A stretch of DNA of 64,000 nucleotides from Streptomyces caeruleatus (GTDB lineage: Bacteria; Actinomycetota; Actinomycetes; Streptomycetales; Streptomycetaceae): assembly GCF_001514235.1 (NCBI RefSeq), contig NZ_KQ948928.1, positions 186,001 to 250,000 on the forward strand, read 5' to 3'. Below are positions 7,894 through 15,740 of the stretch, one piece after another. The notes under the pieces were generated by a model, which was not told where the DNA came from, made no database searches, and saw only the letters and a program-made list of their open reading frames with translations. Position 1 is the stretch's first letter. Every line of letters begins with the position of its first letter. Made by a program: the position numbers and the translations under genes.

Positions 7894-8823
7894 TCAGCCG
7901 AGGCTGAGGACGGCCTCGACCAGCAGGTCGGGCTGCTGCTCCTGGAGGAAGTGACCGGCGTCGGGGACCGTCAGATGACTCCGCCCCCTCGCGCCCGGGA
8001 TGCGCTCCTGGAAGACCTGCTCGAAGGCACGCGTGATGTCCTCGTGTGCGGCGAAAGCGGTGAGGAACGGCTTGTCGAAAGCAGTCAGCCCCGCCCAGGC
8101 GCGGCTCAGCATCGAGGCGGGCGGGTCGGTGGCGTCGAGCGGTACGAGGTGCGGGAACCGCCGTGCTCCGGCGAAGTGCCGATCGGACGGGAACGGAGCG
8201 TCGTAAGCGGCCGCCTCCTCATGGCTGAGGACGTGGCCGGTCTGGTTGAGAGCGCTGTCCGGGCTGCCTACGGCCCATGAGGCGGTCAGGTCCGGTGACT
8301 GCGACTGCTCCAGCCAGCGCAGGAAGGCGCCGGCGGCGGGCGCGAACTGCTCCGGTGTGAACGAGCCCATGACGTCCGGGGCGGCCAGACCGGTGTTGGC
8401 GGCGACCACGGCCGCGAAACGGTCGGGGGTGAGCCCGACGTGGACGAGGAAGAGGAACCCGCCCCAGTCCTGACCGAACAGGGTGATGTCCGCGAGGCCG
8501 AGCCGGTTCAGCCAGTCACCGGTCCAGGCCACGTGGGACTCGTAGGTGTACGCGTCCCGGTCGACCGGCTTGTCCGAGCGGCCGAATCCGATCAGATCGG
8601 GAACGAGGACGCGTCGGCCGGCTGCCACCAGGCCGGGAATCATCCGGCGGTAGAGGTAGCCCCAGGTCGGCTCGCCGTGGGCGAGGACCACGACCGGTCC
8701 GTCGGGCGGCCCTTCGTCGACGTAGTGCATGCGCAGGCCCTCGCCGACCGTGACGTACCGGGGCCGGTACGGCCAGTCGGGGAGGCCGTCGAAGCGCTCG
8801 TCAGGCGTGCGTTCGATGTCCAT
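7894..8823 (-). CDS. Haloalkane dehalogenase-like alpha/beta hydrolase
   Basis: A 309-residue protein from ATG 8823. The family signature is HGEPTWGYLYRRMIPG (His49-Gly-Glu-Pro). The nucleophile elbow is FGQDWGG with Asp119 as nucleophile followed by halide-binding Trp120. The probable acid is Asp262 and the base His291 (PDAGHF). An Asp nucleophile and Trp next to it match haloalkane dehalogenases (R-X to R-OH plus halide); epoxide hydrolases share much of this, so activity is inferred. The promoter region contains an ACCGATCGGT core 36 nt upstream and a GTAACAGTGTT element. It is divergent from a TetR gene. Length is normal. Confidence 0.8.
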   Translation of the reverse strand: MDIERTPDERFDGLPDWPYRPRYVTVGEGLRMHYVDEGPPDGPVVVLAHGEPTWGYLYRRMIPGLVAAGRRVLVPDLIGFGRSDKPVDRDAYTYESHVAWTGDWLNRLGLADITLFGQDWGGFLFLVHVGLTPDRFAAVVAANTGLAAPDVMGSFTPEQFAPAAGAFLRWLEQSQSPDLTASWAVGSPDSALNQTGHVLSHEEAAAYDAPFPSDRHFAGARRFPHLVPLDATDPPASMLSRAWAGLTAFDKPFLTAFAAHEDITRAFEQVFQERIPGARGRSHLTVPDAGHFLQEQQPDLLVEAVLSLG

Positions 8824-8833
8824 ACGAGAAACA

Positions 8834-8946
8834 GTAACAGTGTTTTCATTGCTCTGACACCGATCGGTTTCCCCAGGGTGGGGCCTGGGATCCTCGCCCA
8901 GCTGCCGATTCGACTGACGTCTTCGCGGTGTTTTCGTAACGGTGTT
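8834..8946. promoter_or_regulatory. Paired GTAACRGTGTT elements in the dehalogenase/TetR divergent promoter
   Basis: GTAACAGTGTT at 8834-8844 and GTAACGGTGTT at 8936-8946 lie 10 nt and 16 nt from the two divergent start codons. They look like binding sites of the local TetR protein (8963) controlling both directions (inference). Confidence 0.5.
8859..8872. promoter_or_regulatory. Copy of the shared TetR-type operator core
   Basis: ACCGATCGGTTTCC lies 36 nt upstream of the dehalogenase start. It matches the right arm and centre of the 18-bp palindrome at 2067-2084, but the left flank is degenerate (GAC in place of GAAA). Confidence 0.6.
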
Positions 8947-8962
8947 GTAATACGCTGACGCC

Positions 8963-9589
8963 ATGGCCAGACCCAAGACACACGACGAATCGCTGCGGCT
9001 CCGGCTCCTGCATCGCGCGGCCGCCACGGTTTTCGATCGCGGCGCGGCCGCGCTGAGCCTGCGACAGCTCGCGGCGGACGTGAAGACCTCGACCACCGCG
9101 GTCTACTCCCTGTTCGGCAGCAAGGCCGGTCTGCTCAGCAGCCTGTATCAGGAGGCTGTGCGGCTCTTCGCCGAGCGCCTGGCCGCCGTCCGTCCGACGG
9201 GCGACCCGGCCGACGACGTGATCCGTATCGGGCTGGCCTATCGCGAGTACGCCGTGGCCAACCCGCACCTCTACGCGATCCTCTTCGCCGACCGCGGCGT
9301 TCAGTGCCCGTCCGACTCGGGCAGGCCCCGCGAGGTCGTCGAGACGTACCGGCCCCTCGTCGACGCCGTGCGCCGCGGACAGCGGGCCGGGCAGTTCGGC
9401 ACCGCGTCCGACCCCGAGGTCATCGCGCTGTCGGTCTGGGGGATGGCCCACGGCCTGGTCTCCCTGGTGCTGTCCGGGAACGAGCCGCCGGAGCTGGCGG
9501 TCGCCGGGTGCTACGAGCGGGCGCTGCGGGCGTTGGTGACGGGGTGGCGGGGCGGCGAGGGGTCGGCTGCGGGGCGCGCGGCCTCGTAG
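8963..9589 (+). CDS. TetR/AcrR regulator with WHG-type C-terminal domain
   Basis: A 208-residue repressor. The N-terminal HTH includes SLRQLAADVKTSTTAVYSLF. The C-terminal domain has the WGMAHG motif near residue 156, typical of TetR WHG-domain proteins. It is divergent from the haloalkane-dehalogenase-like gene with a 139-bp shared promoter holding two similar 11-bp elements. Local control of that gene and autoregulation are likely. The ligand is unknown. Confidence 0.88.
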   Translation: MARPKTHDESLRLRLLHRAAATVFDRGAAALSLRQLAADVKTSTTAVYSLFGSKAGLLSSLYQEAVRLFAERLAAVRPTGDPADDVIRIGLAYREYAVANPHLYAILFADRGVQCPSDSGRPREVVETYRPLVDAVRRGQRAGQFGTASDPEVIALSVWGMAHGLVSLVLSGNEPPELAVAGCYERALRALVTGWRGGEGSAAGRAAS

Positions 9590-9622
9590 GGGTGGGCTTC
9601 AGGGGGCGGGGGTGGTTCGCAC

Positions 9623-9700
9623 CTCGGGTTCGCGGCTCGGGTCTGCATCTCGGGTTCGCGGCTCGGGTCTGCATCTCGGGTTCGCGGCTCGGGCTTGCAT
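9623..9700. repeat. Three-copy 26-bp tandem repeat
   Basis: A unit beginning CTCGGGTTCGCGGCTCGGG is present at 9623-9648, 9649-9674 and 9675-9700. The first two copies are identical and the third has a two-base change. It ends 3 nt before the operator pair that precedes the Fe-S reductase gene. Confidence 0.85.
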
Positions 9701-9703
9701 GCG

Positions 9704-9742
9704 GAAACCGATCAGTTTACGGTGGTGAAACTGATCGGTTTC
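9704..9742. promoter_or_regulatory. Inverted pair of the shared TetR-type operator
   Basis: GAAACCGATCAGTTT (9704-9718) and its exact reverse complement AAACTGATCGGTTTC (9728-9742) are separated by 9 bp, 52 nt upstream of the start at 9794. Each arm is itself a near-palindromic copy of the 2.07-kb operator. Confidence 0.75.
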
Positions 9743-9793
9743 TCGTCGAGCGGGCGGGCGAGTCCCGGACCCGAGCCACTACTAGGAGCACGG

Positions 9794-10963
9794 ATGACTG
9801 CCGCACGCGACGCCGAGGGGCAACCGACGCCCCCGACGCCCCCGACGCCCCCGGCGCCCCCGGCGCCCCCGCCGCCCAGGCTCCCGGCGAAGCTGGCCGC
9901 CCACCCGTCGGTACAGGCCGTACTCGACCGTCGCAGGGCCGGTGGCGCGGTCAGCCCGCCGGCGGTGATCGACGCGGCCTGGCTGCGTGAGCTGTGTCTG
10001 GCGGCCGGCGCGGACGACGCGGCCGCGGTGAGCCTGGACCACCCCGACCTGGCCGGCGAGCGCGAGCACGCGGAGTCCGCGCTGCCCGGCACCCGCACCC
10101 TGATCGCGATGGCGGTCCGGATGAACCGCGACAACTGCCGTTCCCCGGCCCGGAGTGTGGCCAACCAGGAGTTCCACCAGACCGACGAACAGGCCAACCA
10201 CGCCGCCCGCAGCGTCACCCAGGCGCTCCAGGACGCCGGTTACCGCGCGCTCAATCCCTCGGTCGGCTTCCCCCAGGAGATGGACCGCTTCCCGAGCGAG
10301 CGGATCTGGGTGGTGGCGCACAAGACGGTCGCGGTGGCCGCCGGGCTCGGCGTGATGGGTCTGCACCGCAACGTCATCCACCCGAAGTTCGGCAGCTTCA
10401 TCCTGCTTGTGACCGTCCTCGTGGACGCGGAGGTGAGCGAGTGCGGGCAGTCGCTGGACTACAACCCTTGTATCGACTGCAAGTTGTGCGTCGCCGCCTG
10501 CCCGGTCGGCGCCATCGCCAAGGACGGCGCCTTCGACGCGCTGGCCTGCACCACGCACAACTACCGGGAGTTCATGAGCGGGTTCACCGACTGGGCGCAG
10601 ACCGTGGCCGACAGCGAGGACGCAGCCGACTACCGCTCCCGGGTCACCGACTCCGAGAGCGCCTCCATGTGGCAGAGCCTGAGCTCGCCCCCCGGCTACA
10701 AGTCCGGCTACTGCCTTGCCGTCTGCCCGGCCGGCGAGGACGTCCTCGGCCCGTACCTGGACGACCGCAAGTCGTTCATGGACACCGTGCTGCGACCGCT
10801 TCAGGACAAGAAGGAAACGCTGTACGTTTTGCCGGGCTCGCAGGCGCAGGAGTACGCCCGGCGCCGCTTCCCCCACAAGCCCGTCAAGGAAGTCACCGGC
10901 GGCTGGCATCCCCCGGCGAAACGCGCCGCGTCCACCGACCGAGAGACACGTACTACGTCATGA
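9794..10963 (+). CDS. Cobalamin/Fe-S reductase of the QueG/reductive-dehalogenase superfamily
   Basis: A 389-residue protein from ATG 9794 (AGGAG 6-10 nt upstream). A Pro-rich N-terminus (residues 9-30, a 9-bp codon repeat) precedes a domain like the B12-binding half of epoxyqueuosine reductase (KTVAVAAGLGVMGLHRNV and PKFGSFILLVTVLVDAEV). A ferredoxin domain follows: CIDCKLCVAACPVGAI gives the first 4Fe-4S cluster. A lone Cys (ALACTTHNYRE) and YCLAVCPAGED can ligate the second. The layout fits QueG and catabolic RdhA proteins. tRNA queuosine function is less likely here because of the regulon context. It is coupled by a 4-bp overlap to the DUF3533 gene. The electron donor is unknown. Confidence 0.78.
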   Translation: MTAARDAEGQPTPPTPPTPPAPPAPPPPRLPAKLAAHPSVQAVLDRRRAGGAVSPPAVIDAAWLRELCLAAGADDAAAVSLDHPDLAGEREHAESALPGTRTLIAMAVRMNRDNCRSPARSVANQEFHQTDEQANHAARSVTQALQDAGYRALNPSVGFPQEMDRFPSERIWVVAHKTVAVAAGLGVMGLHRNVIHPKFGSFILLVTVLVDAEVSECGQSLDYNPCIDCKLCVAACPVGAIAKDGAFDALACTTHNYREFMSGFTDWAQTVADSEDAADYRSRVTDSESASMWQSLSSPPGYKSGYCLAVCPAGEDVLGPYLDDRKSFMDTVLRPLQDKKETLYVLPGSQAQEYARRRFPHKPVKEVTGGWHPPAKRAASTDRETRTTS

Positions 10964-12267
10964 GTGGCATTCACCCCTTCCGTGTCCTGCGCGCCAAGCC
11001 TCTGTGGATTGCCAACGGTGTCATCACGGGCATACTCGCGCTCCTGTTCGCCGTGTTCTACGTCGGCGCCAACATCGATCCGGCCGGTCACATGACCAAG
11101 CTGCCCGTCGGCCTGGTCAACGCCGACAAGGGAGCCACCGTCGGCGGCAGGCAGGTCAACCTGGGCGCTCGGATCACCGAGTCGATCGAGAAGTCGATCG
11201 TGAGCGGGGACAAGATCGACTGGAAGGTGATGGACGAGAAGGAAGTGAAGGAGGAACTCGGCGAGGGCGAGCTGTTCGGCGCGCTCGTCGTCCCCGCCGG
11301 CTTCACCTCGTCTGTCTCCGCGCTGACCGGCACCACGACCAGCGGGACCCTGGCCCGCCCGACGCTGACGGTGCTCACCAACCAGTCGGCCGGCAGCGTG
11401 GGCTCCGGCCTGGCCCGCACGGCGACGACGCAGGCGGCTGAGAGCGCCTCGCTCCAGGTGGGCAAGGAACTGACCGCGCAGACCGGCGCCCAGCCGGCGA
11501 AGCTGCCCGCCGCGGCACGCGTCCTGCTCGCCGACCCGGCCGCCATCGCGGTCGAGGACGGCCATCCGCTCGACTCGCACAGCGGCCTGGGGCTGACGGC
11601 GTTCTACTACGCGCTCACCCTCGTGGTCGTCGGCATGCTCTCCGCCAACGTCATCAGCGGCCAGGTCGACCACGCCCTCGGCTACACCCACAACGACATG
11701 GGCCCACTGCGCCTGCACCGCCCGCTGATCCGGGCGACCCGGGTGCAGACCCTCGCCATCAGCAGCACCCTCATGGCCGGACTGTCCCTGCTGATGGGCA
11801 CCCTGGTCATGGCGGGCGCGGTCGGCATCATGGGCATGGACGCCTCTCACCTGCCGCTGCTGTGGCTGTACTCGGTGTGCGCCATCGCGGTCGCCGGGAT
11901 CGGCGCGCTCACCCTCCTCGCGGTCCTCGGCACGCCCGGAATGCTGGTGGTCACGCTGGTCTTCATCGGGATGGCGGTGCCGACGGCCGGAGCCACCACC
12001 CCCATCGAGGCCCTGCCCGGCTTCTACCGCTTCCTTGCCGAGTTCGAGCCGCTGCGGCAGATCACCGGTGGTATCCGCTCGATCCTCTACTACGACGCCC
12101 AGGGCGACGCAGGTCTGACCCGAGGCTGGGTCATGATGGCGGCCGGCCTCGTGGCGGCCGCACTGTTCGGCTTCGGCGTCCTGGGGTGGTACGACCGCAA
12201 GGGGCTGCACCGCATCCCGGTGGAGACGACGGCCGAGAAGCCCGAGAAGACGGCGGCCCCGGCATAG
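10960..12267 (+). CDS. DUF3533/YhgE-Pip-like ABC-2-type membrane protein
   Basis: A 435-residue protein. One N-terminal helix (about 17-37) precedes an extracytoplasmic domain of about 160 residues (PVGLVNADKGATVGG, GALVVPAGFT). Five or six C-terminal helices run from about residue 205 to 410. This is the topology of DUF3533/YhgE-Pip proteins, relatives of ABC-2 permeases. No ATPase gene is adjacent. The start ATG overlaps the Fe-S reductase stop by 4 bp, so the two are translationally coupled. It may export the substrate or product of that enzyme (inference). Confidence 0.85.
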   Translation: MSGIHPFRVLRAKPLWIANGVITGILALLFAVFYVGANIDPAGHMTKLPVGLVNADKGATVGGRQVNLGARITESIEKSIVSGDKIDWKVMDEKEVKEELGEGELFGALVVPAGFTSSVSALTGTTTSGTLARPTLTVLTNQSAGSVGSGLARTATTQAAESASLQVGKELTAQTGAQPAKLPAAARVLLADPAAIAVEDGHPLDSHSGLGLTAFYYALTLVVVGMLSANVISGQVDHALGYTHNDMGPLRLHRPLIRATRVQTLAISSTLMAGLSLLMGTLVMAGAVGIMGMDASHLPLLWLYSVCAIAVAGIGALTLLAVLGTPGMLVVTLVFIGMAVPTAGATTPIEALPGFYRFLAEFEPLRQITGGIRSILYYDAQGDAGLTRGWVMMAAGLVAAALFGFGVLGWYDRKGLHRIPVETTAEKPEKTAAPA

Positions 12268-12320
12268 CGAAACTCCCGCATCACCCGGGACGGGCCATTA
12301 CTCGGAGTGGTGCGAACCTT

Positions 12321-12351
12321 GGAAACCGATCTTTGGAAACCGATCGGTTTT
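12321..12351. promoter_or_regulatory. Shared TetR-type operator upstream of the TetR gene at 12383
   Basis: A half-site GGAAACCGAT (12321-12330) is followed by a 14-bp palindrome AAACCGATCGGTTT (12337-12350), 33 nt before the TetR start. The position suits autorepression and links this regulator to the other three operator-bearing promoters. Confidence 0.75.
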
Positions 12352-12382
12352 CTTTTCTTTCTCTTTGGGTTAACCTCGCGGT

Positions 12383-12952
12383 ATGACCACCGAAGTGAAA
12401 CAAAGTCCAAGGGAGCGGCTGCTGGAAGCGGCGGCCACGCTCACCTACCGAGACGGCGTCGGCATCGGCGTCGAGGCGCTGTGCAAGGCGGCGGGAGTGT
12501 CGAAGCGCTCCATGTACCAGCTGTTCGAGAGCAAGGACGAACTGCTCGCGGCGAGTCTGGAGCGGCGTACTTCCGCCTACGTGGCGACACTGCTGCCCGC
12601 GGCGGACGACGACCGGTCACCCCGGGAACGGATTCTGCATGTCTTCGAGCAGGTGGAATCGGAGTCGGGCGCGCCCGAGTTCTACGGCTGCCCCTTCCTG
12701 GCCGCGCAGATCGAGCTCAAGGACCAGAGCCACCCCGCGAGCCGGGTCGCCCATGGGGTCAAGGAGAACCTGACCGCCTTCTTCCGTGCCGAGGCCGAGC
12801 AGGGCGGTGCGAGCGACCCCGGTCTGCTGGCCCGGCAGCTCAGCCTGGTCTTCGACGGTGGCAGCGCCCGCGCGGGCATCGGAGCGGACCAGCTCACGGG
12901 GCTCATCGCGCCCACGGTGATCACCCTGCTCGACGCGGCGGGCGTGCGCTGA
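12383..12952 (+). CDS. TetR/AcrR regulator, candidate master of the GAAACCGATCGGTTTC regulon
   Basis: A 189-residue TetR protein. The HTH segment is VGIGVEALCKAAGVSKRSMY followed by QLFESKDEL, and the C-terminal ligand domain is helical. The gene is preceded by the same palindrome found at the SDR operon, the dehalogenase-like gene and the Fe-S reductase operon. Autoregulation of TetR repressors is common, so it is the best candidate for binding all four promoters (inference). It is convergent with a truncated TetR gene 39 bp downstream. Confidence 0.88.
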   Translation: MTTEVKQSPRERLLEAAATLTYRDGVGIGVEALCKAAGVSKRSMYQLFESKDELLAASLERRTSAYVATLLPAADDDRSPRERILHVFEQVESESGAPEFYGCPFLAAQIELKDQSHPASRVAHGVKENLTAFFRAEAEQGGASDPGLLARQLSLVFDGGSARAGIGADQLTGLIAPTVITLLDAAGVR

Positions 12953-12991
12953 CGCATCGCCCCTCCCGAACGCCTCCCTGTCGCCCGGCGT

Positions 12992-13430
12992 TCAGGGGAA
13001 GCCCATAGCCGCAAGAGAGTTGCCGAGCATGCCGCAAGCGAGGAAGCGTGCGGTCTTGTCGGCATCGGCGCCCAGCAACCGGTGCACGGTGTCCCGGATC
13101 CTCATCCAGCCGGCCCGGACGGCCTCGCCGATCAGGTCGTCGCCCCGCGCCTCGGCGGCCGCCACCGTGACGTATCCCTGCATCTGCATCAGGAGCGTTT
13201 CGGGGCGCGTCGAAATCAGCTGCGCGTACGCGTTCGTCATTGCCTGAAGAGCCCGCTCGTCGCCTTCCGTCCCGTCGGCCGCCGCCTCGAAGGCCAGGCG
13301 GGTGTCTTCCATGCTCCGCTCCAGAGCGGCGACGAAGATCGTCTTCTTGTCCGGGAAGAGGCGGAAGGGATACGGCTGCGTGACGCCGACCCGCCTCGCG
13401 ATCATCGCGGTGGTGGTGCCGTGGTAGCAG
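12992..13430 (-). pseudogene. N-terminally truncated TetR regulator
   Basis: The reading frame ending at 12992 encodes most of a TetR protein (TTAMIARRVGVTQP, FRLFPDKKTIFVAALERSME and a helical C-terminal domain). The first HTH helix and the natural start are missing. Upstream of about 13430 the sequence turns into the start of a divergent SDR gene. The first available Met in the HTH is at 13405, which would leave an incomplete DNA-binding domain. The junction looks like a deletion or recombination scar. Confidence 0.75.
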
Positions 13431-13432
13431 TC

Positions 13433-13697
13433 ATGGTGACGACAGACCGGCCGGTGGCGCTCGTGACCGGTGCCTCCTCCGGCATTGGGAAGGAAGCCAC
13501 GCTCGCACTGGTCGCAGCGGGGTTCGACGTGGTTGGTCGGTACAAGCCGAGACGGCTCCCGCGTCACCCAGCTCGACGGTGTGACGTTCCTCGACCTCGA
13601 CGTGGCCGACGACGTCTCGGTCGCCGCAGTGGTCCAGGAGGTGAGCGAGCGGTTCGGGCGGATCGACGTCCTGGTCAACAACCACCTGACTCCCTGA
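13433..13697 (+). pseudogene. SDR remnant, frameshifted and truncated
   Basis: It starts at ATG 13433 with VALVTGASSGIGKEATLAL, a clear SDR cofactor-binding segment. Near 13531-13540 one inserted base shifts the frame. The sequence then continues as GTSRDGSRVTQLDG and SERFGRIDVLVNN before ending at a stop at 13695, just where the conserved NNAG should appear. Only about 85 of the expected 230-280 residues remain, without the Tyr/Lys active site. A short tandem array of CTGACTCC follows the break at 13686-13709. Confidence 0.8.
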
Positions 13698-13768
13698 CTC
13701 CCTGACTCCCCGCAAGGCACGATCCCCCGGCCCTCGGCAGGCAGGCGTGCCACCGCAGCTTTGGGCGG

Positions 13769-13804
13769 CACGGGCCCCCGCCAAGAGTCTGGCAGGGGCC
13801 CGTG
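13769..13804. terminator. Strong hairpin, probable terminator
   Basis: CACGGGCCCC (13769-13778) pairs with GGGGCCCGTG (13795-13804), and inner GCCA/TGGC bases extend the stem. It lies between the SDR remnant and the convergent alpha/beta hydrolase gene. Confidence 0.65.
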
Positions 13805-13919
13805 ATGTAGCGAGCCGAAGAGGGCCTGGGCGGGCCTCTCCCTGGATGCGCAGCATCCTGGCCGAACGCGGCTACTGTCCGCTGGTGGCCTGGTGGCCTG
13901 GTGGCCTGGCGGCCGGGAG

Positions 13920-14660
13920 TCACTTCAGGTGTCGGGTGAAGAACTGTGCCGCGGCGTCCCCCGCGAACTGCGGGACGCCGGTGTGCCCGCCCATATTGGC
14001 GTGCAGTGTCTTCTCCTTGGAGGCGAAGGCGTCGAAGAGGTCCAGGGCGGCCTGCCGGTCGTTGCCTTCGTCGTCCCACTGCAGCAGGACGTGCAGCGGG
14101 ATGGTGACCTGGCGGGCCTCCTCGAACATGGCGCGAGGGACGAAACTCCCGGCGAACAGGACAGCGGCCGAGATACGCGGCTCGACCACCGCCAGCCGGG
14201 TCCCGATGGAGATCACTCCACCCGAGTACCCGACCGGGCCGCCGATCTCGGGCAGCGACAGAAGGGCGTCCAGGGCGGCCTGCCATTCCGGGACGGCCTT
14301 GTCGACCAGGGGGAGGATGAGGGCGTCGATGATCTCGTCGCTGACCGGCTCGCCGGCCTCCACAGCCTGCCGCAGGTCGGCGAGGGCCTGCTCGGCGGCG
14401 GGCCAGCGGGGCCGGTCGCCCCGGCCGGGGAGCTCGATGGCGGCCGTGGCGAAGCCGTACGCCGCGGAATGCCGGGCTCGGGCCACCAGTCGGGGGTACG
14501 TCTTGCGCAGCCCGAGGGGAGGAGGGCTGAGCAGGATCAGCGGCGCCGGTGCGGATGCGGATGCGGATCCCGGCGTCCACAGCATGCCGGGGATCTCGCC
14601 GAGGGTGAACTCACGCTCGAGGACGGCGCCGTCGAGATGCTGTTCAGAAGTGAATCGCAT
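13920..14660 (-). CDS. Alpha/beta hydrolase (dienelactone-hydrolase/acyl-peptidase-like)
   Basis: A 246-residue hydrolase. The start MRFTSEQHLDGAVLERE at ATG 14660 has GAAAGG 8 nt upstream and is preferred over the ATG at 14684. Motifs are LILLSPPPLGL (oxyanion region), GYSGGVISIG (Ser nucleophile), a probable acid in LQWDDEGND and His in NMGGHTGVP. No signal peptide. It appears monocistronic. The physiological substrate is unknown. Confidence 0.85.
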   Translation of the reverse strand: MRFTSEQHLDGAVLEREFTLGEIPGMLWTPGSASASAPAPLILLSPPPLGLRKTYPRLVARARHSAAYGFATAAIELPGRGDRPRWPAAEQALADLRQAVEAGEPVSDEIIDALILPLVDKAVPEWQAALDALLSLPEIGGPVGYSGGVISIGTRLAVVEPRISAAVLFAGSFVPRAMFEEARQVTIPLHVLLQWDDEGNDRQAALDLFDAFASKEKTLHANMGGHTGVPQFAGDAAAQFFTRHLK

Positions 14661-14853
14661 GGTCGTGCCTTTCGGGAATGCCATGGAACGGCGCTCCCGG
14701 ACGACCTATCGCCCGACCGCGACCCCGGAGGGGAGCACCCATGTCGATACGTTCACGGGTACCACCTCCTCGCTCTCCTGCACGGCCTCCGGAAACGTAG
14801 CAGTGGCTGCCGTGGTTCCGCCAACGGGTTTTGCGGAAGTCCGTATTAGGTCC

Positions 14854-15687
14854 TCAGCCCTGGTCGTAGGTGTGTAATCCCCTGCCGGTAGAGGTCACCA
14901 CGGACGCCAGGCACCCGGTGATCCGCTTCCCGCGTCCGGCAGCCCGCGAGGGGTCCCTCCGGAAGGGGAGCACGACGAGCGATGCCTCGGCGGCGATCTG
15001 AGGAACCGAGTACCGGATTCTCTTCCTCGTGGTCGGTGGAGTCCGGGAACAGGGCGTCAGGCGAGGGACCACTAGCTCGCCCAGCACCTCGTCCAGGCCG
15101 CGCCAGCCACTCACGGCCTCACGCACACCGGAGATACGGCGGGCCGTTCGTTCGAAGCCGGTCGGGCTCAACTGCTGATCGAGGTACATCACGATGTTGC
15201 CGCCCTGGCCGAGGAAGCCCAGCCCGTCGAGCTGCCGGGTGAGGACCACGCCGACATCGATGACCCGCTGGTCCCCAGGCGGTTGATCGAGTTCGGCGGT
15301 GGCCACGTTCAGCCGGGTCACCCGCAAGGGCGCGAACTGGTCCTCACCGAACAGTCCCAGGAATCCGGCTTCCTGCACGGCGGCGAAGATCGCCTCCGAG
15401 TCGGTCACCTCCATGTGTGCCGAGCCGTCGTCCGTCTGCCAGCGTTCGGTGTCCACGAGCCGGAGGGCGCGGGAGGGCTGGAAGACGGTACAGACGTACG
15501 GCTGCTGTTCGATCTCCAGCAGCGGGCCGAACTCGGTCCAGGCCGAGGGACCGGCCTCGGACATCCCGGCTCGCTGGGCCAACTCCACGATGTTGTCCAG
15601 CGGTTCGAGGCCCGAGTCGACCTCGTAGATGTTCGCCGGGGCCCCGAAGGACTGCCAGAGCTCCAGCAGCGTCGTGTAGTCCATCAT
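14854..15687 (-). CDS. Unrecognised protein, about 277 residues
   Basis: The start MMDYTTLLELWQSFGAP at 15687 has GGAGG about 9 nt upstream. I do not recognise a family. The first 215 residues look like a soluble alpha/beta protein (TVFQPSRALRLVDTERWQ, GVVLTRQLDGLGFLGQGG, VMYLDQQLSPTGFERTARR). The last 60 residues become Arg/Pro-rich (CSRTPPTTRKRIRYS), so a late frameshift may have altered the C-terminus. It follows an acyl-CoA-dehydrogenase fragment by 53 nt on the same strand. No signal peptide or membrane segment. No function is proposed. Confidence 0.6.
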   Translation of the reverse strand: MMDYTTLLELWQSFGAPANIYEVDSGLEPLDNIVELAQRAGMSEAGPSAWTEFGPLLEIEQQPYVCTVFQPSRALRLVDTERWQTDDGSAHMEVTDSEAIFAAVQEAGFLGLFGEDQFAPLRVTRLNVATAELDQPPGDQRVIDVGVVLTRQLDGLGFLGQGGNIVMYLDQQLSPTGFERTARRISGVREAVSGWRGLDEVLGELVVPRLTPCSRTPPTTRKRIRYSVPQIAAEASLVVLPFRRDPSRAAGRGKRITGCLASVVTSTGRGLHTYDQG

Positions 15688-15740
15688 CGCGGTGAGCCTC
15701 CGATCCTCTCCCCGACCCGCATCACTTGCGCCACTTCGCG

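Noticed and set aside
7894..8823. Labelling the Asp-nucleophile hydrolase as an epoxide hydrolase
   Set aside because: HGEPTW plus Asp-Trp after the elbow favours haloalkane dehalogenase, and the paired lid tyrosines of epoxide hydrolases are not evident; left as the alternative.
9623..9700. Tandem array considered as a CRISPR
   Set aside because: The 26-bp units are directly contiguous with no spacers, and no cas genes are present.
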